A stretch of 52,854 nucleotides of DNA from an uncultured Sphingomonas sp. (GCF_913062585.1 NZ_CAJXWX010000029.1:1-52854); one strand, 5' to 3'. Counted from the first letter of the stretch, positions 27,927-37,305 are shown. A program made the numbers and translations. The notes: generated by a model from the letters alone, not told the origin.

Positions 27927-28361
27927 TCAGAACCGGGCCGCGGCTTCAAGCGCGAGCAGATAGGATTGCGCGCCAAAACCCGCGATTGTGCCTTTTGCGG
28001 CACGCCCGATGAAGCTCTCATGCCGGAATGGCTCCCGTGCATGAGGGTTGGATAGGTGAACCTCGATCACCGGGGTCTTCACCGACTTGATCGCGTCATG
28101 GATCGCGATCGAGGTATGGGTAAAGCCCCCGGCATTGAGCAGCACGGCTTTCGCTTCATAAGCCTGGGCCTCGTGCAGCCAGTCGATCAGATGGCCTTCA
28201 TGGTTGGATTGGCGCATGTCGATTTCGAGATCGAGTTCGCGCGCCCTGTCCTCCAGCAGCCCCGCAATATCGTCCAGCGTGTCATGGCCATAGATATGCG
28301 GCTCGCGCAGGCCGAGCAGGTTCAGGTTCGGCCCGTTGAGGACATAAACGGTCGCGGGCAT
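27927..28361 (-). CDS. aroQ: 3-dehydroquinate dehydratase, type II
   Basis: Shikimate-pathway enzyme converting 3-dehydroquinate to 3-dehydroshikimate, dodecameric flavodoxin-like fold. Seen: [17 protein letters not shown] with the nearby Tyr of HIYGHDT as catalytic base, [30 protein letters not shown] and [19 protein letters not shown]. The start MPATVY is preferred over an upstream start four codons earlier. At 144 residues it has the usual length. It heads the aroQ-accB-accC operon and is divergent from thiSG. Confidence 0.95.
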   Translation of the reverse strand: MPATVYVLNGPNLNLLGLREPHIYGHDTLDDIAGLLEDRARELDLEIDMRQSNHEGHLIDWLHEAQAYEAKAVLLNAGGFTHTSIAIHDAIKSVKTPVIEVHLSNPHAREPFRHESFIGRAAKGTIAGFGAQSYLLALEAAARF

Positions 28362-28474
28362 CGGCACTCCCATGGTTGCGGCTCGGGATGGCCGGGCCTA
28401 GATCGAGGGCCTTCCTTAACCGCATGCCCTATCCCACGTCGAGCGGGCAGCGACTTGCATGGTAAGTGACACAT

Positions 28475-29485
28475 ATGCCCCATACCGATGGAACCGTGAC
28501 GATCACCGTGAATGGCGAGCATAAGCGGGTGGCGGCGGGCCTGTCGCTGGCCGATCTGGCGAGCCAGCTGGGGCTGGTGCCCGAAAAGGTGGCGGTGGAG
28601 CGCAATCTGGAGGTCGTGCCGCGCTCGACCCTGGCGCAGGTCGAGGTCGAAGATGGCGACGAGATCGAGATCGTCCATTTCGTCGGCGGCGGCGATCATG
28701 TCGCGCCGGTCTTGGACGATGATTCGTGGGAAGTCGCGGGGCAGCGCTTCCGCTCGCGCCTGATCGTCGGCACCGGCAAGTATAAGGACTTCGCGCAGAA
28801 TGCGGCGGCGGTCGAGGCGTCGGGGGCGGAGATCGTCACGGTCGCGGTGCGCCGGGTCAACGTATCGGATCGCAATGCGCCGATGCTGACCGATTATATC
28901 GACCCGAAGAAGATCACCTATCTGCCCAACACGGCGGGCTGCTTTACCGCCGAGGACGCGATCCGCACGCTCCGCTTGGCGCGCGAGGCGGGCGGCTGGG
29001 ACCTGGTCAAGCTGGAAGTGCTGGGCGAAGCGAAGACGCTCTATCCCGACATGTACGAGACGCTGCGCGCGACCGAGATCCTGGCCAAGGAAGGCTTCAA
29101 GCCGATGGTTTACTGCGTCGACGATCCCATCGCGGCCAAGCGGCTGGAGGATGTCGGCGCGGTCGCGATCATGCCGCTGGGCGCGCCGATCGGATCGGGG
29201 CTGGGCATCCAGAACAAGGTGACGATCCGCCTGATCGTCGAGGGCGCGAAGGTGCCCGTGCTGGTCGATGCGGGCGTCGGCACCGCCTCCGAGGCGGCGG
29301 TGGCCATGGAACTGGGCTGCGACGGCGTGCTGATGAACACCGCGATCGCCGAGGCCAAGGACCCGGTGCTGATGGCGCGGGCGATGAAGGCGGGGGTCGA
29401 GGCGGGGCGCATGGCGTACCGCGCGGGCCGCATGGGAATGCGGCGCTATGCCGATCCGTCGAGCCCGCTTGCCGGGCTGATCTGA
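28475..29485 (+). CDS. thiSG: ThiS-ThiG fusion: sulfur carrier plus thiazole synthase
   Basis: Two enzymes of thiamine biosynthesis in one chain. Residues 1-75 are a ThiS ubiquitin-like domain ([13 protein letters not shown]...[15 protein letters not shown]). The remainder is Thi[47 protein letters not shown], the Schiff-base Lys of [10 protein letters not shown], and [15 protein letters not shown]. ThiG forms the thiazole phosphate from deoxyxylulose phosphate, dehydroglycine and the ThiS thiocarboxylate. The ThiS Gly-Gly is internal here, where it normally is the free C-terminus. An in-frame GTG nine bases upstream is an alternative start. No TPP riboswitch motif is visible upstream. Confidence 0.93.
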   Translation: MPHTDGTVTITVNGEHKRVAAGLSLADLASQLGLVPEKVAVERNLEVVPRSTLAQVEVEDGDEIEIVHFVGGGDHVAPVLDDDSWEVAGQRFRSRLIVGTGKYKDFAQNAAAVEASGAEIVTVAVRRVNVSDRNAPMLTDYIDPKKITYLPNTAGCFTAEDAIRTLRLAREAGGWDLVKLEVLGEAKTLYPDMYETLRATEILAKEGFKPMVYCVDDPIAAKRLEDVGAVAIMPLGAPIGSGLGIQNKVTIRLIVEGAKVPVLVDAGVGTASEAAVAMELGCDGVLMNTAIAEAKDPVLMARAMKAGVEAGRMAYRAGRMGMRRYADPSSPLAGLI

Positions 29486-29497
29486 CATTAATTTCAG

Positions 29498-29522
29498 GGA
29501 ACTTGCCGCCTAACGACGTGTT
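29498..29522 (+). promoter_or_regulatory. EcfG-type general-stress promoter of csbD
   Basis: GGAAC-N16-TGTT matches the alphaproteobacterial EcfG consensus GGAAC-N16/17-CGTT except for one base in the -10 element. It is placed about 55 nt before csbD, a known class of stress gene. Confidence 0.55.
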
Positions 29523-29575
29523 CTACTTCCGAGTGTTCAACGGGATCGCAAGATCCCCAGTAAATGGAGGTTCCC

Positions 29576-29758
29576 ATGGGTGAACTCGTCGACAAGATCA
29601 AGGGCAACGTCAACGAACTGGTTGGCAAGGCCAAGGAAGCCATTGGCGAACACAACCATGACGACAAGCTGACGGCCGAGGGCGAAGCCCAGCAGGTCGA
29701 AGGCAAGGGTCAGCAGATGAAGGGTTCGGTGAAGGGCGCTCTTGGCGACAACATCTGA
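29576..29758 (+). CDS. CsbD-family stress protein
   Basis: A small, acidic, very hydrophilic protein of 60 residues. The CsbD pattern is clear: GELVDKIKGNVNELVGKAKE, then LTAEGEAQQVEGKGQQMKGS, ending KGALGDN. Members are induced in the general stress response; the molecular role is unknown. The start MGELVDK is chosen because GGAGG lies six bases upstream. It has its own stress promoter and a strong terminator. Confidence 0.93.
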   Translation: MGELVDKIKGNVNELVGKAKEAIGEHNHDDKLTAEGEAQQVEGKGQQMKGSVKGALGDNI

Positions 29759-29802
29759 ACCTGCTATTCGTTTTCTGACTAAAGCAATCAGCAACGAACT
29801 TG

Positions 29803-29835
29803 CCGCCCCGGTTTACGCTGGGGCGGTTTTCTTTT
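29803..29835 (+). terminator. Rho-independent terminator of csbD
   Basis: A 7-bp stem CCGCCCC / GGGGCGG with a 10-nt loop, followed by TTTTCTTTT. Confidence 0.85.
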
Positions 29836-29965
29836 GTTTGTCTGTAAAATGTAATGCAATCGTTTTTATGATAGCGTTACTTTGGTTGTCTTGCGTGGAT
29901 ATTTGCTGGCCATATCCTTGGAAGTTGGTTGGGTAGCCACGGTTAACCCTGCGTTTTACTGGCTT
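29836..29965. other. AT-rich non-coding stretch
   Basis: A run of about 130 bases with visibly lower GC than the surroundings and no credible ORF. It includes the small inverted pair GGATAT...ATATCC at 29899-29919. Possible contents are a promoter or a small RNA; nothing further can be supported. Confidence 0.4.
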
Positions 29966-30041
29966 TCCACTCGGCCTTCGCCCGGGGGTCGGTCCACGGC
30001 GCAAGCCCGGATATATGGCGATCCCTTTCGCGAGAACGAGT

Positions 30042-31691
30042 CTAACGTCCGGCGATTCGCGACAATGTCGTGGCGGGGGTGATGACCTCGATATCCGTCT
30101 TCAGGTGCAGTAGCCGCACGCCCTCTTGTGCCATCGCGCGGGACAGTGCGGGGGCGAAGTCTTCGGTCCGAATCACTGTCTCGCTCCAGCAGCCATAGGC
30201 TTTCGCCAACGCCGCGAAGTCCGGATTGGCCAGCGCGGTCGCCGCCACCCGGCCGGGATATTCGCGCTCCTGGTGCATCCGGATGGTGCCATATCCGCCA
30301 TTGTCGACGACGATCACCAGCATCTGCGCGCCATGCTGCACGGCGGCCGCCAGTTCCTGCCCGTTCATCAGGAAGCAGCCGTCGCCCGCCAGTGCCACCA
30401 CCATGCGGTCCGGATGGCGCAGCGCGGCGGCAGTGGCGGCGGGCACGCCGTAGCCCATGGCGCCACAGGTCGGGGCAAGTTGGCACCCCGGTTCGTAGTG
30501 CCAGTAGCGATGCCACCAACCCGAATAATTGCCCGCACCGTTGCACAGGATCGAGTCGGCGGGCAGGGCCTCCCGCATCGCCGCGACGCACTGGCCCAGG
30601 TCGAACGTCACGCCGTCGCGCGGCGTCGGATTGGACCAGGCGAGATAGTCGGCATGGGCCTCCGCGCCGGACGGGTGGGGCGTGGCGGCCTGCGTCGCCA
30701 GCAGTTCCAGCATTCCCAACGCCCGGTCCACGTCGCAGCACAGGGCCAGATCGGTGCGATAGGTGCTGTGCAATTCCTCCGGGTCGGGATGGACATGGAT
30801 CAGCGTCTGGCCCGGATGGTCCGGGCTGATGAGGCTATAGCCATCCGTCGTCGCCTCACCCAGACGCGCGCCCAGCACGATCAGAAGATCGGCCTGCTTC
30901 ACGCGGGCGACCAGCGCGGGATTGGGGCCATAGCCCAGATTGCCCGCATAGGCCGGGCAGGTCGCCGACACCGCATCCTGCCGCCGAAACGCCGCGACCA
31001 AGGGAATGCCTGCCGCCTCGCCCCATTGCTGCGCCAGGATCACCGCATCGGCGGTCCAATGCGCGCCGCCGATGATCGCGACCGGGCGCTCGGCCTTGGC
31101 GACCAGGTCCTGCACGGCCATGACGTCTTCGATCCGCACATCCTGCGACGGGCGCGCGATGCGAGGGCGGGGCGTGCCGTCCACCATGTCGCAGAGCATA
31201 TCCTCGGGCAGGGCAAGGACCACCGGCCCCGGCCGCCCGCTCATCGCCGTGGCATAGGCGCGGGCGATATATTCCGGGATCCGCGCCGCATCGTCGATTC
31301 GCGCCGCCCATTTGGCGAGCGGGGCGAACATCGCCTGGAAATCGACTTCCTGGAACGCTTCGCGGTCGCGCGTGCCCCGGTCGACATCGCCGATGAACAG
31401 AATCATCGGCTGGGAATCCTGTTGCGCGACATGCACGCCGATCGCCGCATTGGTCGCGCCCGGCCCGCGCGTGACGAAGGCCACGCCCGGCCGCCCGGTC
31501 AGCGTACCGTCGGCACAGGCCATGAAGGTCACGCCGCCTTCCTGCCGACACGTCACCAGGTCGATGGCGGGGGTGTCGTGCAGCGCATCGAGCACCGCCA
31601 GGAAACTCTCGCCCGGCACGGTGAAGATACGGTCGCACCCCTGTTCGAGAAGCGCGTCGACAAGCAGGCGTCCGCCGGTTTTCGTGGTCAT
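30042..31691 (-). CDS. Thiamine-pyrophosphate-dependent enzyme (acetolactate synthase/decarboxylase superfamily)
   Basis: A 550-residue TPP enzyme with the three expected domains. The Pyr domain is TKTGGRLLVDALLEQGCDR with the catalytic Glu in TCRQEGGVTFMA and RGPGATNAAIGVH. The central domain is RPVAIIGGAHW and LIVLGARLGE. The PP domain carries VVALAGDGCFLMNGQE and the metal-binding VIVVDNGGYG. The start is MTTKTGG. The substrate is not deducible: acetolactate synthase-like, oxalyl-CoA or keto-acid decarboxylase-like activities are all possible, and no ilvH partner is adjacent. It is divergent from a CoA-transferase operon across a shared operator-like palindrome, which hints at keto-acid or fatty-acid catabolism. 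Confidence 0.85.
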   Translation of the reverse strand: MTTKTGGRLLVDALLEQGCDRIFTVPGESFLAVLDALHDTPAIDLVTCRQEGGVTFMACADGTLTGRPGVAFVTRGPGATNAAIGVHVAQQDSQPMILFIGDVDRGTRDREAFQEVDFQAMFAPLAKWAARIDDAARIPEYIARAYATAMSGRPGPVVLALPEDMLCDMVDGTPRPRIARPSQDVRIEDVMAVQDLVAKAERPVAIIGGAHWTADAVILAQQWGEAAGIPLVAAFRRQDAVSATCPAYAGNLGYGPNPALVARVKQADLLIVLGARLGEATTDGYSLISPDHPGQTLIHVHPDPEELHSTYRTDLALCCDVDRALGMLELLATQAATPHPSGAEAHADYLAWSNPTPRDGVTFDLGQCVAAMREALPADSILCNGAGNYSGWWHRYWHYEPGCQLAPTCGAMGYGVPAATAAALRHPDRMVVALAGDGCFLMNGQELAAAVQHGAQMLVIVVDNGGYGTIRMHQEREYPGRVAATALANPDFAALAKAYGCWSETVIRTEDFAPALSRAMAQEGVRLLHLKTDIEVITPATTLSRIAGR

Positions 31692-31712
31692 GCGGCCGAG
31701 CCTAGCCCTGCT

Positions 31713-31731
31713 CGTTTGCAAAGCGCAAACG
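31713..31731. promoter_or_regulatory. 19-bp perfect palindrome between divergent genes (ScfR/PccR/RamB-like operator)
   Basis: CGTTTGC-AAAGC-GCAAACG has 7-bp arms and contains TTTGCAAA, the core bound by short-chain fatty-acyl regulators (PccR, RamB). A second, related half-site block GCGCAAAGCGCAAAGC begins 23-26 nt further on (31739-31754). It lies between the TPP enzyme start and the CoA-transferase start. Confidence 0.55.
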
Positions 31732-31814
31732 CTGGCCCGCGCAAAGCGCAAAGCTTGGGTTGACCCGGCTCCGTGCCTCCGCCTAACGCTTCGGCCATCA
31801 TAGCGAGGACGCCC

Positions 31815-32516
31815 ATGCAGAAGCTCTATTCCGACGCCACCGCCGCGCTCGAAGGCCTGCTCCATGACGGCATGACGATCTGCGCAGGGGGCTTCGGCCT
31901 GTGCGGGATCCCCGAGCGGCTGATCGACGCGATCGAGGCGTCAGGGGTCAAGGACCTGACCATCGCCAGCAACAATGCCGGGATCGACGGGGTTGGGCTG
32001 GGCAAACTGCTCCGTTCGCATCAGGTCAAGAAGATGATCTCGTCCTATGTCGGCGAGAACAAGGAGTTCGAGCGGCAATATCTGAGCGGTGAGCTGGAGG
32101 TCGAGTTCTGTCCGCAGGGCACGCTGGCCGAGCGCTGCCGGGCGGGGGGCGCGGGGATTCCGGGCTTCTACACCAAGACCGGCGTCGGCACGAAGGTGGC
32201 CGAGGGCAAGGAAGTGAAGAGCTTCGACGGAGAGGACTATATCCTCGAACGCGGCATCCGCGCCGACCTGTCGATCATCAAGGGGTGGAAGGCCGACGAG
32301 GCCGGGAACCTGATCTTCCGGAAGACCGCGCGCAACTTCAACCAGCCCATGGCGACGGCCGGGCGCATCTGCGTCGCCGAGGTGGAAGAGGTGGTGCCGG
32401 TGGGTTCGCTCGATCCCGACCAGATCCATCTGCCCGGGATTTACGTGAAGCGGATGATCGTCGGCGCGCCGTACGAGAAGAAGATCGAGTTCCGCACGGT
32501 TCGCGAGCGGGTTTGA
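31815..32516 (+). CDS. scoA: 3-oxoacid CoA-transferase, subunit A
   Basis: Alpha chain of succinyl-CoA:3-ketoacid (acetoacetate) CoA-transferase. Seen: [52 protein letters not shown] and [16 protein letters not shown]. At 233 residues it has the family's normal length. GAGG lies seven bases before the chosen ATG. Subunit B lies about 1 kb further on, separated by a phosphatase gene, which is unusual because A and B are normally adjacent. The substrate is acetoacetate by homology, not tested by context. Confidence 0.93.
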   Translation: MQKLYSDATAALEGLLHDGMTICAGGFGLCGIPERLIDAIEASGVKDLTIASNNAGIDGVGLGKLLRSHQVKKMISSYVGENKEFERQYLSGELEVEFCPQGTLAERCRAGGAGIPGFYTKTGVGTKVAEGKEVKSFDGEDYILERGIRADLSIIKGWKADEAGNLIFRKTARNFNQPMATAGRICVAEVEEVVPVGSLDPDQIHLPGIYVKRMIVGAPYEKKIEFRTVRERV

Positions 32517-32548
32517 TTTTTTGAGGGGAGGGGTGCGGAGAGCGCGGT

Positions 32549-32695
32549 CCCTCCCCCCGACCCCCTCCCGCCTGCGGGAGGGGGAGCGTTCTTGGCGGAG
32601 GGCATGACTATGAGACGCGCGCGATTGATCCCGAACAAAAGCCTAGGAACCTCTCCCCTCCCGCAGGCGGGAGGGGCCGGGGGAGGGCTCTGCGG
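32549..32695. repeat. Family D inverted pair (CCCTCCCGCCTGCGGGAGGG type) flanking a gene start
   Basis: Two copies of the hairpin CCCTCCCGCCTGCGGGAGGG lie in opposite orientation, at about 32563-32585 and 32651-32676, each with C/G-rich extensions. The second copy lies inside the coding sequence of the following phosphatase and is translated as [12 protein letters not shown]. Confidence 0.8.
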
Positions 32696-33563
32696 CTTGA
32701 GGCTGGCCCTAACCCTCGCCGCCGCCCTTTCCCTATCCGGCTGCGTCGTCGCAGTCGGCAACAACAGCCCCGCCGCCCCGCCACCATCCGCCGCGAATCC
32801 CAAGCTCGCAGGGATGCAATATCTCTACGGCTCCGCCGAGGCCGACGCGATCTCACGTCAAGCCTGGAACGCGCTCGTGACCTACGCCGCCGACAAGGTC
32901 CGCAACCCGCCGCGCGACAGCGTGGTGCTGGAGGAGGACGCCACCCTGGAAAACCCGCGTTTCGTCACCTGCACCGGCAAGCGCCCGGCGGCGGTGTTCG
33001 ATGTCGACGAAACCGTGCTCCTGAACCTGGGCTTTGAACAGGACGACCTGACCGGCCGCGCCGACCGCGCCTTTCCCGAGCGTTGGCGTGCCTGGGAACA
33101 GAGCGACGGCCATGCCGTCCTGCCGACCCCCGGCGCAGCGGCGGCGCTCGCCGATCTGCGGACGATGGGCGTCACCGTGATCTTCAACACCAATCGCGAC
33201 GATGCGGCCGGTGCGGCGCGCGCGATCGAGGCGGCGGGGCTGGGCCCGGCCGTGCATGGCGACACGCTGTTCGTGCGCACCGACACCAATACGGGCGACA
33301 ACAAGGACGCGCGGCGTTGGCGCATCGCCGACCGCTATTGCGTGATCGCCATGGGCGGCGATCAACTCGGCGATTTCAGTGAGTTGTTCAACGACCCTGC
33401 CACCGTGGCGCAACGCCGCGCACGCACCGACGGCCCGCGTGTCGCGGCGCTGTGGGGGCGTGGCTGGTTCGTCTTCCCGAACCCCGTCTATGGCAAGGCG
33501 CTGAAGGGCACCCCCGACGACATTTTCCCCGCCGACCGGCGGTGGCATCCGACAGGAGAGTAA
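32604..33563 (+). CDS. HAD-type acid phosphatase, lipoprotein e(P4)/class C-like
   Basis: Secreted lipoprotein phosphatase removing phosphate from nucleotides or other monoesters in the periplasm. HAD motif I is [13 protein letters not shown] (nucleophile and acid Asp), motif [11 protein letters not shown], and the late acidic motif [12 protein letters not shown]. The N-terminus is odd: about 15 residues ([15 protein letters not shown]) come from the inserted repeat, then a hydrophobic run reaches the lipobox LSLSGC. ATG 32604 follows GGAGG closely; ATG 32610 and a TTG at 32592 are alternatives. It sits between the two subunits of the CoA-transferase, ending two bases before subunit B. Confidence 0.85.
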   Translation: MTMRRARLIPNKSLGTSPLPQAGGAGGGLCGLRLALTLAAALSLSGCVVAVGNNSPAAPPPSAANPKLAGMQYLYGSAEADAISRQAWNALVTYAADKVRNPPRDSVVLEEDATLENPRFVTCTGKRPAAVFDVDETVLLNLGFEQDDLTGRADRAFPERWRAWEQSDGHAVLPTPGAAAALADLRTMGVTVIFNTNRDDAAGAARAIEAAGLGPAVHGDTLFVRTDTNTGDNKDARRWRIADRYCVIAMGGDQLGDFSELFNDPATVAQRRARTDGPRVAALWGRGWFVFPNPVYGKALKGTPDDIFPADRRWHPTGE

Positions 33564-33565
33564 CG

Positions 33566-34201
33566 ATGGCCTGGACCCGCGACGAAATGGCCGCCCGTGC
33601 GGCCAAGGAGCTGAAGGACGGTTTCTACGTCAATCTCGGCATCGGCATCCCGACACTGGTCGCGAACCATATCCCGCAAGGGGTTGAGGTCACGCTGCAA
33701 TCCGAAAACGGGATGCTGGGCATCGGGCCGTTCCCCTATGATGACGAGGTCGACCCCGACCTGATCAATGCGGGCAAGCAGACGATCAGCGAGCTGCCGC
33801 ACTCAGTCTATTTCTCGTCCGCCGACAGCTTTGCGATGATCCGGGGCGGGCATATCGACTTGACCGTGCTGGGCGCAATGGAGGTGTCGGAGGGCGGCGA
33901 CATCGCCAACTGGATGATCCCCGGCAAGATGATCAAGGGCATGGGCGGCGCGATGGACCTGGTCGCCGGCGTCAAGAAGATCATCGTCGTGATGGAACAC
34001 AACGCCAAGGACGGTAGCCCGAAGTTCATCCCCGAATGCACGCTGCCGCTGACCGGCCGCAACGTCGTCGACATGATCGTCACCGACCTGGCGGTGTTCC
34101 AGCGGCCCGATCACGACAGCGCCTTCCGCCTGATCGAATGCGCGCCGGGTGTCACCGCCGATGAGATCGCGGCCAAGACGACGGCGAAGTTCGAGCGCTG
34201 A
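33566..34201 (+). CDS. scoB: 3-oxoacid CoA-transferase, subunit B
   Basis: Beta chain carrying the catalytic glutamate, in [14 protein letters not shown]. It also has the conserved [28 protein letters not shown] and [16 protein letters not shown]. It has 211 residues from MAWTRDEM, with CAGGAG eight bases upstream. Its stop overlaps the next start (TGATG), indicating coupling to the GST-like gene. It should assemble with the subunit A encoded before the phosphatase. Confidence 0.93.
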   Translation: MAWTRDEMAARAAKELKDGFYVNLGIGIPTLVANHIPQGVEVTLQSENGMLGIGPFPYDDEVDPDLINAGKQTISELPHSVYFSSADSFAMIRGGHIDLTVLGAMEVSEGGDIANWMIPGKMIKGMGGAMDLVAGVKKIIVVMEHNAKDGSPKFIPECTLPLTGRNVVDMIVTDLAVFQRPDHDSAFRLIECAPGVTADEIAAKTTAKFER

Positions 34202-34862
34202 TGGCCTATACCCTCATCACCGCGAACCGGAATTATTCCAGCTGGTCGCTGCGACCCTGGCTGCTGATGAAGGCGCTGGGGATCGGCTTTGTCGACCGGA
34301 TCGAGCCGTTTCGCGCCTTCTCGCCGACGGGGCAGGGGCGGTGCTGATCGATGGCGAGCGGACCGTGTGGGATTCGCTGGGCATTGCTCTCCATCTCGCC
34401 GAGCGGCATCCAGGGGTCTGGCCCGAGGACGAGGCGGCGCGGGCCTGGGCGATGTGCGCGGTGGCCGAGATGCATGGCGGCTTCGGTGCGCTACGGGCCG
34501 AGCGGACGATGAATGTCGGGGTGCGCGTGGACGCGAAGCCGCCTTCGGCCCAGTTGGATCGCGACGTCGCGCGGTTGACGGAGCTATGGGCGGACGGACT
34601 GTCGCGTTTCGGCGGGCCATGGCTGGCGGGGCAGCGTTTCTCGGCGGTCGATGCCTTTTACGCGCCGGTCGCGTTCCGGGTGCGGACCTATGGGACCGAA
34701 CTCGACGCCGCAGGGGCGGGCTGGGTCGAGACGATCCTGGCGCATCCGGCCGTGCGCGAGTGGGAAGCCCAGGCACTGGCCGAGACGTGGCGTGATCCGG
34801 ATCATGAGATCGATCTGGCCGAATGCGGTGGTGTGACGGCGGATTATCGCGCCCAGGAGTGA
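34201..34862 (+). pseudogene. Glutathione S-transferase family protein, frameshifted
   Basis: The thioredoxin-fold N-terminus is clear: [20 protein letters not shown] then LLMKALGIGFVDRIEPF. The frame is lost at a G4 run (34335-34338), where one extra G would restore QGAVLIDGERTVWDSLGIAL. The C-terminal all-helical domain (WAMCAVAEMHGGFGALRAER; WLAGQRFSAVDAFYAPVAFR) is then intact to the stop. As sequenced it encodes a truncated 48-residue peptide. A homopolymer indel error is as likely as real inactivation. The start overlaps the scoB stop. Confidence 0.8.
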
Positions 34863-34868
34863 GGGTTG

Positions 34869-34960
34869 GGCGTGGCCTTCGACTTCGCTCAGGCGGAACG
34901 GAGGTTGTGGAGGGTATTCCCCTCGCGCCGTTCAGCCTGAGCGAAGTCGAAGGCCAAGGG
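34869..34960. repeat. Family C inverted repeat, copy 2
   Basis: The left arm GGCCTTCGACTTCGCTCAGG and right arm CCTGAGCGAAGTCGAAGGCC are nearly perfect complements over 20 bases. It shares arms and length with the copy at 20745-20836. It lies between the GST-like gene and leuC. Confidence 0.85.
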
Positions 34961-35036
34961 AATTTACGCTCGAAGCGAAATAACATTGCGCAGAGCCTTT
35001 GCCTCGCGACCCTTTTCGGATAACAGCCCCCGCATC

Positions 35037-36494
35037 ATGGCCCAAAGACCCCAGACTCTGTACGAGAAGATCTGGGCCGCGCACGTTGTCGAACGGCGGC
35101 CCGATGGCACCTGCCTCATCTATATCGACCGCCACCTCGTCCACGAGGTGACGAGCCCGCAGGCGTTCGAAGGGCTACGCGTGGCCGGGCGCAAGGTGCG
35201 GCGGCCCGAGCTGACGCTCGCCGTCCCCGATCACAACCTGCCGACCACGCCGCGCAAGGACGCGAACGGCAATCTGCTGCCGATCGCCGACCCGGAAAGC
35301 GCGCAGCAGCTCGACGCGCTTCGCCGCAACACAGCCGAGTTTGGCGTAGACTATATCGACGCGACCGCGGCGGCGCAGGGCATCGTCCATGTCGTGGGGC
35401 CGGAACAGGGCTTCACCCTGCCGGGCACGACGCTCGTCTGCGGCGACAGCCATACCTCGGCGCATGGCGCGCTGGGGGCGCTGGCCTTCGGCATCGGCAC
35501 GTCGGAGGTCGAGCATGTGCTGGCGACCCAGACGCTGCTGCTTTCGCCGTCCAAGACGATGGAAGTGCGCGTCGACGGTACGCTGGGGTATGGCGTGTCG
35601 GCCAAGGACGTGGTGCTGGCGATCATCGGCAAGATCGGCGCGGCGGGCGGCACCGGTCATGTCATCGAGTTTACCGGCAGCGTGATCCGCAACCTGTCGG
35701 TCGAAGGCCGCCTGACCATTGCCAACATGTCGATCGAGGGCGGCGCGCGCGCCGGTCTGATCGCGCCGGACGAGACGACCTTCGCTTATCTGAAGGGCCG
35801 CCCGATGGCGCCCAAGGGCGAGGAATGGGACCGGGCGGTCGCCTGGTGGCGGACGCTGCCCAGCGATCCGGGTGCGGCCTATGACAAGGTGGTCACGCTC
35901 GACGCCGCCGACATCGCACCCAACCTGACCTGGGGCACCAGCCCCGAGGATGTGGTGTCGATCACCGGCGTCGTGCCCGATCCCGACAGCTTTGCCGATC
36001 CGTCCAAGCGGGCGGCGGCGCGCAAGTCGCTGGATTATATGGGGCTGGAGCCCGGCACCGCGATGCAGGACGTCGCCATCCAGCATGTCTTCATCGGCAG
36101 CTGCACCAACAGCCGCATCGAGGACCTTCGCGCCGCCGCCGCCGTGGCGCGCGATCGCCGCGTGGCGGACGGCGTCCGCGCGCTGGTCGTACCGGGCTCC
36201 GGACTGGTCAAGCGCCAGGCCGAGGCCGAGGGGCTGGACCGTGTCTTCGTTGAGGCGGGTTTCGAGTGGCGCGAGCCGGGCTGTTCGATGTGCCTGGCGA
36301 TGAACCCGGACAAGGTGCCCGCCGGGGAGCGCTGCGCCTCGACCTCGAATCGCAATTTCGTGGGCCGTCAGGGACCGGGCGCGCGCACCCATCTGCTGTC
36401 CCCGGCCATGGCGGCGGCCGCCGCCGTGACGGGGCGCCTTTTCGATGTTAGAGAGTTGAACGTCCACGATTTCGATCGTGAAGGCGTAGCATAG
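35037..36494 (+). CDS. leuC: 3-isopropylmalate dehydratase, large subunit
   Basis: Aconitase-family [4Fe-4S] enzyme of leucine biosynthesis (2- to 3-isopropylmalate), used with LeuD. Cluster Cys are in [13 protein letters not shown] and in [33 protein letters not shown] and [15 protein letters not shown] are also present. It has 485 residues from [13 protein letters not shown]. No obvious Shine-Dalgarno is seen. It is followed by a 39-residue ORF and then leuD. Confidence 0.96.
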   Translation: MAQRPQTLYEKIWAAHVVERRPDGTCLIYIDRHLVHEVTSPQAFEGLRVAGRKVRRPELTLAVPDHNLPTTPRKDANGNLLPIADPESAQQLDALRRNTAEFGVDYIDATAAAQGIVHVVGPEQGFTLPGTTLVCGDSHTSAHGALGALAFGIGTSEVEHVLATQTLLLSPSKTMEVRVDGTLGYGVSAKDVVLAIIGKIGAAGGTGHVIEFTGSVIRNLSVEGRLTIANMSIEGGARAGLIAPDETTFAYLKGRPMAPKGEEWDRAVAWWRTLPSDPGAAYDKVVTLDAADIAPNLTWGTSPEDVVSITGVVPDPDSFADPSKRAAARKSLDYMGLEPGTAMQDVAIQHVFIGSCTNSRIEDLRAAAAVARDRRVADGVRALVVPGSGLVKRQAEAEGLDRVFVEAGFEWREPGCSMCLAMNPDKVPAGERCASTSNRNFVGRQGPGARTHLLSPAMAAAAAVTGRLFDVRELNVHDFDREGVA

Positions 36495-36514
36495 GGACGG
36501 CAGGGGAAGGCATC

Positions 36515-36634
36515 ATGAAGCACATATTGGTCATGCTCGTCACCGGCGCGGTGTTGTGCGGCGCGGCGGCCTATGCCGCCGGAGTCGCCTCGCGCCCCGC
36601 CACGGCCGAAGAGCGCCCCGCGCAGACCCGCTGA
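36515..36634 (+). CDS. 39-residue membrane/secreted small protein between leuC and leuD
   Basis: Encodes [20 protein letters not shown] followed by [19 protein letters not shown]. It has a strong ribosome site (GGGGAAGG, about seven bases upstream). A single hydrophobic segment (4-24) could be a signal peptide or one membrane helix, followed by a short polar tail. It is too short for family recognition. Its position inside the leu operon suggests co-expression, but I cannot assign a function. Confidence 0.6.
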   Translation: MKHILVMLVTGAVLCGAAAYAAGVASRPATAEERPAQTR

Positions 36635-36663
36635 CGCGGACGACTGAATTACAGGATCATCGC

Positions 36664-37275
36664 ATGAACCCGGTTACGACCGTCTCCGGCACCGCCTATC
36701 CCTGGGGTGCCAAGAATATCGACACGGATGTGATCATCCCGGCGCATTGGCTGAAGACGATCACCCGCGCCGGGCTTGGCCGCGGCGCGTTCGAGACGGT
36801 GCGCGCTCAGCCGGGCAATATCTTCGACGATCCGGCCTATGCCGGCGCGCCGATCCTGATCGCGGGCGACAATTTCGGTTGCGGCTCGAGCCGCGAACAT
36901 GCCGCCTGGGCGCTGGCCGATATGGGCATCCAGGCGGTCATCGCGCCGAGCTTTTCGGACATCTTCTCGGGCAATGCCTTCAAGAACGGCATCGTCGCGG
37001 TCGTGCTGCCGAAAGAGGCCGTCGATCGCTTGCTGGAGGTGGCGAAGGATCATCCCGTCACGGTCGATCTGGAAACCATGAGCGTGACGACGCCGTTCCA
37101 GGACCGTTTTCCGTTCGAGATGGACCCGTTCCGTCGCGAATGCCTGATGAAGGGGCTCGACGAGGTCGGACTGACCCTTGCGCGCGACGAGGCGATCGGG
37201 CGGTTCGAGACCCAGATGATGCAGGGCCGTCCCTGGATCGAAGGGCGCGCACGTCTGGCGACCGCCGACGCTTGA
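36664..37275 (+). CDS. leuD: 3-isopropylmalate dehydratase, small subunit
   Basis: Swivel-domain partner of LeuC. Seen: [39 protein letters not shown] and [17 protein letters not shown]. It has 203 residues from MNPVTTVSG, with AGGA upstream; a longer upstream frame overlapping the small ORF is rejected. Transcribed after leuC and the 39-residue gene. Confidence 0.96.
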   Translation: MNPVTTVSGTAYPWGAKNIDTDVIIPAHWLKTITRAGLGRGAFETVRAQPGNIFDDPAYAGAPILIAGDNFGCGSSREHAAWALADMGIQAVIAPSFSDIFSGNAFKNGIVAVVLPKEAVDRLLEVAKDHPVTVDLETMSVTTPFQDRFPFEMDPFRRECLMKGLDEVGLTLARDEAIGRFETQMMQGRPWIEGRARLATADA

Positions 37276-37305
37276 TCCGCGGCGTGGTGCGGCCGTCGTC
37301 GGTTC

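Noticed and set aside
28374..28474. TPP riboswitch before thiSG
   Set aside because: The conserved CTGAGA and ACC...TGAACCTGA blocks are absent in the 100-nt gap.
30042..31691. Assigning the TPP enzyme as acetolactate synthase large subunit (ilvB)
   Set aside because: No ilvH or ilvC partner is adjacent and the context is catabolic; the superfamily call is all that the sequence supports.
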